A stretch of 64,000 nucleotides of DNA, from positions 2,849,001 through 2,913,000 of the forward strand of contig JAYKKI010000003.1 of assembly GCA_039881145.1 (NCBI GenBank), in the 5' to 3' direction. This DNA is from Druceiella hillmani (Eukaryota; Arthropoda; Insecta; Lepidoptera; Hepialidae). Made by a program: the position numbers and the translations under genes. Within the stretch, counting starts at the first letter, position 1, and every line of letters starts with the position of its first letter. Below are positions 39,536 to 51,021 of the stretch, piece after piece. The notes beneath the pieces are model-generated. The model was given only the letters and a program-made list of their open reading frames with translations, was not told the origin of the DNA and made no database searches.

Positions 39536-39810
39536 GAAATTTTTATTACATTAATAACCCATCCTAAAAATCGCTACCTTTACATAAATGATGACTGAGT
39601 TATGGCTATCATTCACCTTGTCTTGCATTTAAATACCTTGTATTAATTAATTATTATGTTGTTTAATTTTTTAAGCACGTAATTGTTAGAGGTTTCTAGA
39701 CAACATATTATCATAAAACGACTTAGGAATATAGATAATTACGTCATTATGTTATTTTGAACCTTCAATTAAAGTCATTTATAATTTAAATTGGATCATG
39801 AAAATATTAT

Positions 39811-42800
39811 CAACGTCCATTAAATTGGGTTTTCTTGCATTTTGTTAAAAATTGTCACCAAAATTAATTTAAAAGCTTTTCAATTTCTGTTTAAAAAGAA
39901 TTATAACATTTTAAATATATATTATAAATTAAAATCAAGTTTCATATCAGGGTGTCTAAATAAATTATTTTGCTGAACATGAAAGATTTCATTGTAGTGT
40001 TATAAATTGCATATATAAAGAAATAAAACATACTAAAATCAAAAGTATAACAAATAAAAAAGTTTGTTGCACACTGTCTATAGACTCCGTGATGTTGGGA
40101 AAAAGAATTTATGGCGAATAAATCATTTAATATTAAGTTTTATAAAAAATATTTTACTGCAAACGCTTAAACACACGAACAAGTATCAAAATAAGATTTC
40201 AGTTTACTCTATAGAAATGTGAAACTTTAGAAATATCTATCATTTCTACACCACGAAACTTGTAGTAAGTCTATAACAGCAAAGATATATTATAGCAAAG
40301 TTAATAGAAGAAATTATCGGAATTTATTTTTTGACAAATGTTATTTTGACAAAAATATTTTGGTGATTATATTTGCAATTCGAGTTTCATATCAAATTTT
40401 ATTATATACCTTATAACTTCTATATTTTACTACATTTTTGTGGACTACAATTATATATTCAATATTTGTCATCAGTTATTCAGTCTCACCTACAGACGAA
40501 TGGTGTTCAAGTTAATATGTATTAACAAATATTATAATAAAATTGTTGTTGGTTATTCACTCAACATCATACTAATTTTATATTAATTGTTTTAATTTTC
40601 CACAAAAATATTTTTCTTGTATTTAAGTCATCATGAAAAACCAATTCTGATTAGAGGCGTTGATAATATAAAAATTAGGCGTATATCTTAAGCCACAAGT
40701 TACTAAAATGTTTCTAGATATCTTATAAAAAATGAAATAAAATAAATGAACCTATTCCTTACAAATTCTTATTTTTCCAGAAACGAAAAGAGAAACTCTT
40801 ATGGCTATAATTCACTTTGTCTTGCATTTATATATTCAGGGCTAATAAAGCCTAATATAATGATTACTGTTCCATTGCAATAAGGAAATTTACGTTTATT
40901 TTACTTTCGCTTAAGTTTTAGTGTTATTTTAGGTATCCCTAAAATTGAAAACAAGCATGAATATTTAATTTTAAAAAATTTAAAATTACTTAAAATTACT
41001 CTACATGAATATTTAATTCCATAATAAAAAAAAATATTATTTCAAATAAATTACAGGAAACAAGCGCCTATATTTTGAAAATAATATTTTTTTATGCGTT
41101 TCGATTGCCTTCTAAGCGACTATGGAAGCAAAATCTGAAAAGAGGTTTCGATGAATTTATAAATTAAAACAAAGACAACTTAAAAAAATAATTTATTTTA
41201 ACTTCATATCCAGATTTATAGCTAAAATCTAAAAAATTGTCGTCAACACTGAAAAGAAAAATTTATTAGCTGCTGAATACATTTAATTTTTATGGGATAT
41301 AAGAAACAGAATTTAATTTCCAAAATGTGATTCAAAACTGGCCTTTGATATTGTTGTATTCAATGTGGTGTTGTAAAAATATAACTGTACAGCAATTATT
41401 GTGTTAATAACTAGCAATCTGGTTAATTCGAATTATGGAAACGAATGTTTGTTTTAACAGTACACCAAAATATAAATTTTGACTCTTTTGATATAAAAGA
41501 ATATTACGTAAGATAAAAATAGATAAAACAATACTTAAACTGTAAGTTGCGTAAGAAAAATTAAAAAGTATTTACTCTCTATCAATTAATAAAACTGTAA
41601 TTGGTATGCACAAGGTTAGTTGGGTATGCATCATCTTTTATGTAAAAAATTGTTTTGAATAAAAACTAATGTTGGCAACAAAATTTTATTAAGCGTAGTA
41701 TAACGTCGAATATCTACATTTTTACCAATCAAGGAGAAGCGTTATATTTATTGCTAGCGGTAAATTTGGCTAACGCAAAACTAGAAATTTAGATTGATGA
41801 TTTTGAAGTAATTAAATAAGTGACGATCTGGCAGGTTCACCGCTTTTGCAATTCCAACCCCTATATTTTTGATAAGTCAAAAATTATAATTATTAAGGTG
41901 CTTTTACAAAGCTGTAATCTAAACATGTTTCTGTTTATGTATTGTTAAATGGCAAAAACTAAATTTAATTCATTGATTATATATACGTAATAGATGACAA
42001 TGTTTATGTGAAATACCTCTTAAAATATTTTCACAAAATTGTACGAGATTTTCATTTAACCGTTTTAAGTATATTATTCTGGAGGTAAGAATTGTCCGCC
42101 AACCGAGTATAAAAGTTTTTACTAGATTGCGATAGTGACAATGTATGGATCTGCGTGCGAAGAGCATATAGCTTTGATGTGTATATAATGCATCAAATAC
42201 GTGAGTCAACATTTGGTTGTAAGCGATATAACATCGAATATTTTATTGAATGAATGAAATGTTTTTCATTGGATTAGTTAATTTTGTATTATACAAAGCT
42301 CGTATGCGCCGCAATAAAAAAACATTTTAATTAAATTCGTTTAATATATTATTCTTATTTGGCCTATATACATTACGAAAGAACAAATATTACAAGAATA
42401 CATCACGTTTGACAATATAGTATCCATATTGTACCCGTTTGACAATTTTGATCCCATAATTCCCAAGAGAACCAAAAAAAAAACAGAATATCAAAAAGCA
42501 TTGAAAGGCATTGGAATTGCTCACATTACGGGATGGAGTTTAGAAATCTTTAAAAATTCTTTCAGGATCGTATGTGTCGTTTATGAAAGTCAATAATTTG
42601 ATGAATATTTTGTTCGATATGTAAAGTAAGTGTACTTTTGTAAGTAATGCCTCATATAAACCAAAAAAATCGATTTTAAACGATGCTTTAAAATTTATTT
42701 CCATACAAAATGGGACTAAAACATCAATTAGCACGAACTCAGTATACTCATATTGCGTCAACTTGGCAAAATGCATTTATAGAGTTAATTTGATCCCAGA

Positions 42801-44279
42801 AAATATAATATGATATTCTAATGAAATGGGCCATATTAATTTAATTGACGTGAAGCTAATCCTATGTCCTTATTTGTGTATTATGGGTCTGTACACTAAC
42901 AATGCCGTTTTGGTTAGACTAATTCATGCGATACTGCTTAATTTAAACTAATTTATTATTTCAGCACATAAGACAGTATGTAACCGGATTTTCTATTTTT
43001 TCCTTATAATATTAACCTGTTTTATATATCGGCTTTTTAAAAGTGCTTTAAGAAATACCATTTATAAAACAGTTTTGTGGTTACCTGTTACGTATTTGCT
43101 ACATATAAGATGGCCTGAAAATGTTTCTTATTTTTAAAAATTATTACAATGAAACGCTAAAACTACACTTTGTTAAAGAACCGTAAAACATTATTTTTTT
43201 AAACTACCAAATTAATCAAAAATAAATTATTTTTGCAATCGCCATTCCTATCTGCCATTCCATTATTTTTATTTAATGTTAGATAATTTATTTTAAAATT
43301 TTAGTCTTTTAAAACGTAATAGTGGAACGTTGTGATTATTGCTACAGATCTTTCACCTCGTATACGCGATTTGCGACCATCGTGTATGTTTATATACGGA
43401 ATATAAATAAATTGCCAAACTTTACCATTAGTCATCTTATCGAATATCTACAGATACATTTACCATTCTACTACGGATAAGTTTTCATTAGATCAGACAC
43501 TTGTTTGGCTCTTTTTCTTAAACTAGCTCTTCCTACGGCTTCCTTCAAAGTGCTAACATAGATAAGACCATGCGTACAGCTACCTTCATGTAAAATGATA
43601 AATACAAATTATGTCCGTGCATTTATAATGTAATATTTTGGAATAATATTCAAAGCTAACTAATTGTGGTTTAACAAAAAATTAGATAGAATAATAAACT
43701 GCCCATAATTTGGACAAGATTATTCGTAAAGTAATTGGTGACATTATAAGCTAGTGGACGACAATTACGGGGTAAACTATCCTTGAAGCAGAGCTTTAAA
43801 AGTTTATTTATTCCTGCGTCATTAAAAAGAAACATTGAAATAATACATTTTTACCAACTAACTATGATTACTTTGAAGTCTTTTTTGAACACACCTTAAA
43901 AATTGCTGTATAGGTACATATGTAAATGGGACGATGGGTTTGGGGTTTTCCTCCTGGATGAAAATTATGTAAAAGGAAGGTTGGATAATATTACACTTTC
44001 ACAACATTTTTGTGAAACCATTGAAAGATTGAAAAAACTAATATTTAATAATTAATGACCGTTTAATATTTTGATGCCATAAGTAACCTGATAACCAGAT
44101 TGATTAAAAATGTGAAGTAAACTTGTTATACAGAAAGGAACTTGGTGTCGTCTGTTAATATTATATCACTATTCAATAGACACGCATATTAGTATATATA
44201 TTAGTTTAATAAGCATTTAAACCAAAGCAAGCAAATAAAATTCGATTAAAAATCGTGAAATGAAAAAAAAAAAATTTAC
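39811..44279. other. Non-coding stretch
   Basis: No gene recognised. Minus-strand frames at 41,970-42,212 (80 codons) and 42,540-42,776 (78 codons) start with ATG but show no motif I can name. They sit in mildly richer sequence and might be remnants of an element. Confidence 0.5.
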
Positions 44280-44283
44280 TGCG

Positions 44284-44783
44284 AGTTAAGTAACCATAAT
44301 CCATCAGCAAAATAATAACATCCGATTAATAACGGCGAACTACTAAGAACCAACTCAACATAAACATAAAATAAATTAAGTTACAAGAAAGCTAAGCTAA
44401 CTCACAACATCCGATGGATAGGAGTAAAATACTAGGAAGCCACTCAGCATAAATGTCTAATAAATTAATCTTCAATAACGCTGCGAAGCCAACAACATCC
44501 GATGAACGTTATATTACTGAGAAGCAAGTCTGCTGACTTTGCTTCAAAAACATTAAATAAAACCAAGCTTCTCAGAACGCAAGCGTCAGCAGAGGAGACC
44601 TATAAAATAGAAGTCCGAGCAACTGACAGAGAGAGTCTACCAGCCAACGTCTTAGAGTTAACGTTGTTCAAAATTGTTAATTTTAATAATTATTATTGTA
44701 AATTATAATTAAATAAAGTATATTTATAATCAGTAATAGTTAAATATATATTTTTGAGTATCCGCGGAACGCGATACGTAACT
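44284..44783 (+). repeat. 5' LTR (500 bp)
   Basis: Starts AGTTAAGTA and ends TACGTAACT. It carries TATAAAA at 44,601-44,607 and a polyadenylation signal AATAAA at 44,712-44,717. The first part has three units that begin AACATCCGAT, at 44,317, 44,406 and 44,494, so the period is 88-89 bp. These may be repeated promoter or enhancer elements. Only the third unit survives in the 3' copy. Confidence 0.9.
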
Positions 44784-44800
44784 GGCGCAGTCGGTAGGAT
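44783..44800 (+). other. Primer-binding site (tRNA-Ser type)
   Basis: TGGCGCAGTCGGTAGGAT begins at the last base of the LTR. It is complementary to a tRNA 3' end with CCA added, and the sequence matches the serine tRNA primer site used by 17.6/297-type gypsy elements. The one-base overlap with the LTR is normal in that group. Confidence 0.85.
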
Positions 44801-45095
44801 CTCGCAACGCGGTGATCCAATTCTGACATCAAGCAGCGAAGTAGCCTGGACATCGTGGTGGACTTCTATCCTTCGAGCGAGATATCTTCAACCTGAACAA
44901 CAGCGACCTTGGACGACCTGTAGATTCATCGGAAGGGGGATGCAAGTTCTCGGGTAAGCAATAAAACTTCTGTTGTTCCGAGATTATTTTGCTTTATCCT
45001 ACTTCCATTGTGTTGACCTCCGCCCAGGCTAAAATTACTTTTGGTTTTGCTGTATCTTGTTAGTTCTCGAAATCGGACAAACTCTGTTTAGTAGA

Positions 45096-46072
45096 ATGGC
45101 TCAACCCAATGCCGGTGCACAGACACATTTAAATGAAATTAATTACAGAGTTGTAATGGATTTATTACCCCATTATGATGGCAACTCTAAAACACTTAAT
45201 TATTTTATTAGACAAACAGAAAATGTAATCTCAATGGTAGAATGCAACCCGCGTTAATGCGTTAGACGCAATCGCTTATGAAAAACAGTTAGAAACGTGG
45301 GACGACATTAAATCAGCATTAAAAAGAAGACTAGGAGAACCTAGGAATGAGATGAAGAGAACCTAGAGCAACACAAGAATTGATCCGGACCACTAAACAT
45401 AAATCAGAAAATGTAGATAAATACGGCCGTAGGATTAGAGATTTGTTAGATGTAATTCTTTCAATAGGCACACATAGTGATACTCGCTATTATGAAAAGA
45501 TGACAATAGAACAATTCGCTAACAATATAGAATCGCAGATATCAATAGGTGTTAGGATTAATAGACCTGAAACCTTAGAAGAAGCGATAGTGCTCGCGCG
45601 ACAGGAGAAAGCTAGAGTAGAATACATGCAAAATACAAACATAAATATTCATAAACTTACTCGTATTAATAATAATAACATAACACCATTCGATACCCAC
45701 AACAAATATACGCGACAGTATACAGATAGATCAAAATTACCATAGCGACAATTTCAACAAAAAAATAATAATAAACATGGCTCAAATGTGCAGAGGCCGG
45801 ACGTTTCAAAATATTCGGACGTATCCATGCGCACGGCCAATAGACTGCCGAGGCCTAATTTGGCTTCGGAAGAGTTATTTTATACACACCAAAAGCCACA
45901 CATAGGTATACAAATACACGATAAAACAGACATCAACAATCAAGAGTGTAATCAGAGCGATCACTTTCAATATGACTATGAAGATTACATTGACATATTA
46001 CAAAACAATACACCCTCGGATGACATACAGCAGAATTTTCACGACATTCAAAATACATGCCCAAACACGTAG
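45096..46072 (+). pseudogene. gag: Gypsy gag remnant
   Basis: Structural (capsid) protein remnant. ATG at 45,096 (MAQPNAGAQTHL) opens a frame ending at 45,257. The protein-like sequence then continues in a second frame (DAIAYEKQLETWDDIKSALK, about 45,265-45,324) and a third (from about 45,370 to 46,072, with one in-frame stop at 45,743-45,745). Capsid-like features include the YEKQ/W-DDIK-AL segment and the later LEEAIVLARQEKAR helix. I see no CCHC zinc knuckle, as in many 17.6/gypsy gags. At least two frameshifts and one nonsense change make it non-functional. Confidence 0.8.
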
Positions 46073-46362
46073 TGAAAATTAACAACCACCACAGTAAAGT
46101 CCATCTACCTTATATAATACTTCCAGAATTCGGTGGAAAATTCCTCATAGATATCGGAGCATCAAGCTCAATGGTTTCCCCTAACGTAATTAATAACACC
46201 ATATTCGAAAAACTTATAGAACATGAACCATTTGAAATACGAACCGCCCACGCGACTTCACGCCACAATAACGTGGCCGTTCTACCACTTCCACTTGCTT
46301 TCAATTCCGAAATTATGCACGAATTCCTTATTTTTTATTTTGACCTTAATATAGAGGTTTAA
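46057..46362 (+). pseudogene. pol: Gypsy aspartic protease remnant (start of pol)
   Basis: Retropepsin-like domain, 101 codons, overlapping the end of gag in the -1 frame, as expected for gag-pol frameshifting in this group. The catalytic loop reads FLIDIGASSSMVSP, where the family has D-T/S-G, so the central residue is isoleucine. The second protease half is cut by frame loss after IFYFDLNIEV; the continuing sequence (GLDLLRKL-like, about 46,366) is in another frame. The altered catalytic loop and the frame break indicate an inactive protein. Confidence 0.8.
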
Positions 46363-46369
46363 TTGGCTT

Positions 46370-47876
46370 AGATTTATTAAGAAAATTATCTAGCAAAATA
46401 GACTTAAAGAACAAAACCTTACATACAAACACTGCTGAAATTCCATTCCATTTCGACTACCCAAATCAAACAATTCAAATACATCCTAGATGCGAGCAGA
46501 TAGTAACACTAAAAACAAATTACTTAGATGGAAATTATATTCTAGATGCAAGTTTATGGAAAAAGGGTCTACACTTACCAGCCGCGATAGTGAATGTAAA
46601 AAACGAGGAAATGATAACATCGGTCATTACAAATCAGACGAACCCAAAATTATTAAAAACACAACACCGATCAAACTAGAACCATTTCAGGAAGACTTAA
46701 CAAAATAAATCAACACGAAATTAATCATTACACATGCCCCACCGCTATAGATAATGAATTAAAAGAAAACTTGACAAGACTAAGGACAAATCACATGACT
46801 GACGAAGAAAAAAGGGAAATCAATAGGATATGTTTCAGATATAGAGATATTTTCCATTCGGAAAATCTTCCACTCACTTTCACACATGTTGTTAAACACA
46901 AGCTTCGTGTTACCGACGATACCCCCATTTTTGTTAGAAATTATAGACGAGCCCCTTGTTTAAACCGAGAGATTCAAAACGAAGTAGATGACCTATTAAA
47001 TAAAGGTGTAATTAGAGACAGCATTTCACCCTGGTCATGCCCAGTTCACATTGTGCCCAAGAAGGCAGATATTTCAGGCAAACGTAAATGGCGCCTAGTA
47101 ATAGATTTCAGACGTTTAAATGAACGTATCATAGAAGATAAATATCCATTACCGAACATCTCTGAAATTTTAGATAAGTTAGGACGAGCCCAATATTTCA
47201 CGACCCTTGATTTGGCTTCCGGTTACCATCAAGTGGAGATGGACCGATCTGATATAGAGAAAACCGCATTTTCCACAAACAGAGGATATTACGAGTTCCT
47301 TAGAATGCCATTCGGCCTTAAGAACGCCCCCAGTACGTTTTAACGACTAATGGGCACGATCTTAAGAGGTCTGCAAGATAATCATGTCTTGTCTACCTTG
47401 ATGACATAATAGTTTACTCAACATCACTGCAAGAACACATAACAAAACTGGAACGCGTATTTGATAGACTCAGACAATGTAACTTCAAAATACAATTAGA
47501 CAAATCGGAATTTCTTCGTAAGGAAGTAGACTTCCTCGGACATACATTAACAGATAACGGTTTATGCCCTAATCAAGATAAGATAAAAGCTGTTATTAAT
47601 TTCCCTATTCCAAAAACTCGAAAACAGATTAAATCATTTTTAGGCTTAGTAGGATATTATGGAAAATTTCTAAAAGACTTTACCAAACTAACTAAACCGA
47701 TGACTAGTTGTTTAAAAAAGAACGCTAAAATTATCCACACTCTCTATTTCATAGACTCTTTTGAAAAATGTAAACAACTCTTAACGAACGCACCCCTATT
47801 ACAATACCCTGATTATGACAAATCATTTATCCTTACAACAGACGCTTCGGACTTTGCACTCAGCGCGGTATTATAA
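46370..47876 (+). pseudogene. pol: Gypsy reverse transcriptase remnant (pol)
   Basis: RNA-directed DNA polymerase. A long open part at 46,771-47,343 carries the palm motifs WRLVIDFRRLN, TTLDLASGYHQVEM and FLRMPFGLKNAPSTF. A nonsense codon follows at 47,341-47,343 (next residues RLM), then a frame change between about 47,375 and 47,385. The catalytic box reads VYLDDIIVYS with YLDD at 47,394-47,405, in the new frame, followed by the thumb/connection region (FLGHTLTDNG, FLGLVGYYGKFLKDFTKLTK) and TTDASDFALSAVL. A second stop is at 47,874-47,876. The 5' linker (46,370-46,770) also has frame breaks. The catalytic residues themselves are intact, but no single frame encodes the enzyme. Confidence 0.92.
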
Positions 47877-48521
47877 CAAGGAATAGTCGGTTCCGACAAA
47901 CCGGTCGCGTACGCTTCTCCAACGCTATCCGACACAGAAGTGAAGCTTTCAGTAATAGAAAAGGAACTACTCGCAATCGTATGGGCTACGAAACACTTTA
48001 GACCGTATTTGTATGGTCGAAAATTCACTATTTACACCGACCACAGACCACTAACATGGCTTATGACATTAAAAGATCCAAATTCAAAATTACAGCGTTG
48101 GAGGCTTAGATTAGCAGAATATAATTATGACATAATATACAAAAAGGGTAAACAAAACACAAATGCAGACGCTTTATCTAGAATTAAACTTTTTCACAAT
48201 AGCATAGATTCATTACACGTAAACACAGACGACGAGCAAATCACAGGTGAAATTTTAGAATTAGAAAACCAGACATTAACTCAACAGGATAATAATGGAA
48301 CAAATACTCAGAATCAAAACCAGAATCGTGATCAAATTTTAAACGAATCAGCAGACTTAGTGGAAACCACGCATACACAGCCCGACAACGAGACGATAGG
48401 TATACCAATAACGACAGACGCTATAGATAGCTTCTTACCATACAACGGTACATCAATGAATGTCAAACATGCCTTAAATCCAAATATGAAAGGAACCCGC
48501 AGAAAATCCTATTGTCATTAA
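47877..48521 (+). pseudogene. pol: Gypsy RNase H domain and truncated tail (pol)
   Basis: Continues the reading frame after the stop at 47,874. RNase H motifs include [33 protein letters not shown] and NADALSR, as in other Ty3/Gypsy elements. After NADALSR come about 100 residues rich in Asn, Gln and Thr, ending at 48,521. In intact elements an integrase with an HHCC zinc finger and a DDE core follows; here the sequence runs within 34 bases into the 3' LTR. Integrase is therefore deleted, not just mutated. Confidence 0.9.
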
Positions 48522-48554
48522 CTGAAACACCAACCACACCATTAGAACATATGT

Positions 48555-48856
48555 TGCGAAGCCAACAACATCCGATGAACGTTATAATACTGAGAAGCAA
48601 GTCTGATGACTTTGCTTCAAAAACATTAAATAAAACCAAGCTTCTCAGAACGCAAGCGTCAGCAGAGGAGACCTATAAAATAGATGTCCGAACAACTGAC
48701 AGAGAGAGTCTACCAGCCAACGTCTTAAAGTTAACGTTGTTCAAAATTGTTAATTTTAATAATTATTATTGTAAATTATAATTAAATAAAGTATATTTAT
48801 AATCAGTAATAGTTAAATATATATTTTTGAGTATCCGCGGAACGCGATACGTAACT
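48555..48856 (+). repeat. 3' LTR, truncated (302 bp)
   Basis: Aligns without gaps to 44,482-44,783, with five substitutions. The first 198 bp, including two of the three 88-bp units, are lost together with the upstream internal sequence, so one deletion ends inside the LTR. There is no polypurine tract just before it. It is followed by the TGCG target duplication. Confidence 0.95.
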
Positions 48857-48860
48857 TGCG

Positions 48861-50895
48861 ATATATTATTTTTCTTGTCTTTTGAGAACACCAGATGGTT
48901 AAATAGTATTAATATTTTGAACGACAGATTAATTTTCATATTCATTATATTTCTATATCTGTATTTAAATAAAGTAAGTAAATAAATTTAGAGTTTGTGT
49001 AGAATATGTTATCAGCATAATACATTGTCTTACCTTGTGAAATAAATTACATAAATCTAATATTTAAGGCGAATATGCTTTTTGCTTTTTCTCTGCTTCA
49101 TCATACATATCTCCATTCACCTATACCTCAAAGATCTACATATACTCTACGCGGCATGCCGCAACTCATTAGATAAACCGACTGTGACGTGGTCAGTTTT
49201 CTTCCAAAAAATACTCTTGTAAAGAGATATGTCATTCCCATCGACAATGTCGACTAGGTGCACAACATTGACCTTTTTAGATTATTTTTTATTTTTTATG
49301 CCCTCGTGTGGGAGCCTCATAGTCTCTATTTTATAAGTACACGTAACATGACGTGAGACTTATGTGGTATAATATCTTTTGTTCAAAAAGAAATTGTGTA
49401 TTTCAGTAAGTGTGTTCGTAAAACTAGTATTATAATTATTATACTAATAATTGCGCATTTAGTGAACATTATAATAGTTTCATTCCAGGAATATATATAT
49501 TTTTGGTAACAGCAAAGCTCACACTAACGAGATACAAGGTACCGACGGTATAAGGTACCGTAACAATGACTCTTACCAAATTATTTGAACTGTATATCAC
49601 GTATAAGAACGAATGTATAGAGATTGAAGGAAAAAACAAGGTTAATAAATATTCTAGATCTTTCGCATATTACATGGAGAATTGTTATTTCTAATTACAA
49701 ACAAAAATATTTTTAAGTTTCATGAAATATCCCTAATATATTTTCTTTCATGCTATTAGTAGGTATAGATCCTTTCCTTAAAATGAAAAGGGTAACGTGA
49801 TTTCCTGAAAATCGTATTTTATTCCCTCGCCTTGATGACATGAGTTTCATGAAAATGAATTCTCGCTAATAATTTATTTTCTATATTCGTCGATTGATTC
49901 AAACTGTGTAATGCGACATTGCTTTATTACGTGAAAAATAATTATTCATGTAAAAACTATGTTTACTTCTTACAATAAAATAGCTAGAAATAGGGAAAAA
50001 CATGTATATTTTCTATTGAAAAATTTGAAGTAGGCAAAATATAAAAGTTATATGACTGTGTAAAATGTTTAGAATTTGGAAAAGAAAAGTTCATTTATTT
50101 CGACGTGCCTAATAATAATGTAATTATATCATCGTGTAGTATTGAATACAGGTATATTCACTAATTTGTATTATTTTCCTCAATAACTATGTTTCTTACG
50201 TACATTTTTACAATGTTTAATATATAAATAGATTTAATGAAAATCGTACATGAATACGACCATTTAAATACAGGGTTGACTACTAATAGACGCGATATTT
50301 TTTCCGGCAATTTCTGACATGTTGCAAAAATTTCTCGAAAATCTGTTTTATTTTGTATAGAAAGTGCAGCGTTTAATCTCTTGTTTATTTCAAAACTAAG
50401 TTTGACTCAGAAAGGAACAAATAAAATATGATAATTTATGCGTGACTTTTTTTCATGAATTCCGTTTAAAAAGACGAGCAGACAACACGAAATATATGCA
50501 CAACGGTGAATGAAGATATGATATACCTAAACATAGTTCTAAAGAAGCAATGAAGAAAATTTTGATCACCAAAAATCCTCATCCAAAATCCTTTACAATT
50601 AAAAAGCCTCACCGAAAAGTTAAATTCACATTGTTTGGCAGATTCACTATCATACTTCCAAAAAAAACTTCCAGCAAAAAACCACTTCATGGTTAGAGAA
50701 AAAAGAAAACATTCTATTTGTCTTTTCGGGTTTGTTAGTAGTCAAGTAACATTTAACGTATTTTTCCAGAATCTACCTTTAAAGTAAATAATAGTTTAAA
50801 ACTGATCACTTAAAAACAATTTCCTTCTAATCCTTTACTTATCCCGATTGGTTTGAAACTTATTGCACATAAAGTTATGCAGAAATTAGAGAGGA
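48861..50895. other. Non-coding stretch
   Basis: No gene, repeat or recognisable element seen. Open frames are under 75 codons and without motifs. Confidence 0.6.
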
Positions 50896-50897
50896 GC

Positions 50898-50917
50898 ATA
50901 TGTACATACGTACGTAC

Positions 50918-50963
<46 letters not shown>

Positions 50964-50964
50964 C

Positions 50965-51020
<56 letters not shown>
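50898..51020. repeat. (TA)n/(CA)n microsatellite
   Basis: TACG and TA repeats, an ACACACACCCACACA island, then about 50 bp of pure TA. Overlapping open frames on both strands here are translations of the repeat. Confidence 0.97.

Positions 51021-51021
<1 letters not shown>

Larger units (their letters stand above)
33900..39810 (+). repeat. Diverged direct duplication, copy B
   Basis: Second copy of the block at 80-4,080, in the same orientation and about 34 kb away. It is about 1.9 kb longer than copy A. Part of the excess is an interspersed repeat (37,765-38,120) and the extra arm of the hairpin (36,243-36,343), both absent from copy A; copy A in turn carries two microsatellites not seen here. 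No coding frame is conserved between the copies, so the shared sequence is not a recognisable gene. Confidence 0.75.
44284..48856 (+). mobile_element. Ty3/Gypsy LTR retrotransposon, internally deleted
   Basis: Complete outer boundaries are visible: TGCG target-site duplication (44,280-44,283 and 48,857-48,860), an LTR start AGTTAAGTA and LTR end TACGTAACT forming the inverted termini AGTTA...TAACT usual for gypsy-group elements, a tRNA-Ser-type primer site, and remnants of gag, protease, reverse transcriptase and RNase H in the usual order. Integrase, any env gene, the polypurine tract and the first 198 bp of the 3' LTR are missing. The shared 302 bp of the two LTRs differ at five positions (98.3% identical), so insertion was fairly recent, yet the coding part already has several stops and frameshifts. 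At 4,573 bp it is well short of an intact element. Confidence 0.93.

Noticed and set aside
41970..42776. Two minus-strand ATG frames of about 80 codons
   Set aside because: No domain recognised, they are separated by stops, and there is no splice pattern linking them.
43496..43600. Minus-strand segment with LIYVSTLKEAVGRASLRKRA
   Set aside because: Protein-like at first sight, but only about 45 codons are open and there are no convincing splice sites or known family. Chance is sufficient.
44783..44810. tRNA-like sequence TGGCGCAGTCGGTAGGAT
   Set aside because: It is the retrotransposon primer-binding site, complementary to a tRNA 3' end, not a tRNA gene.
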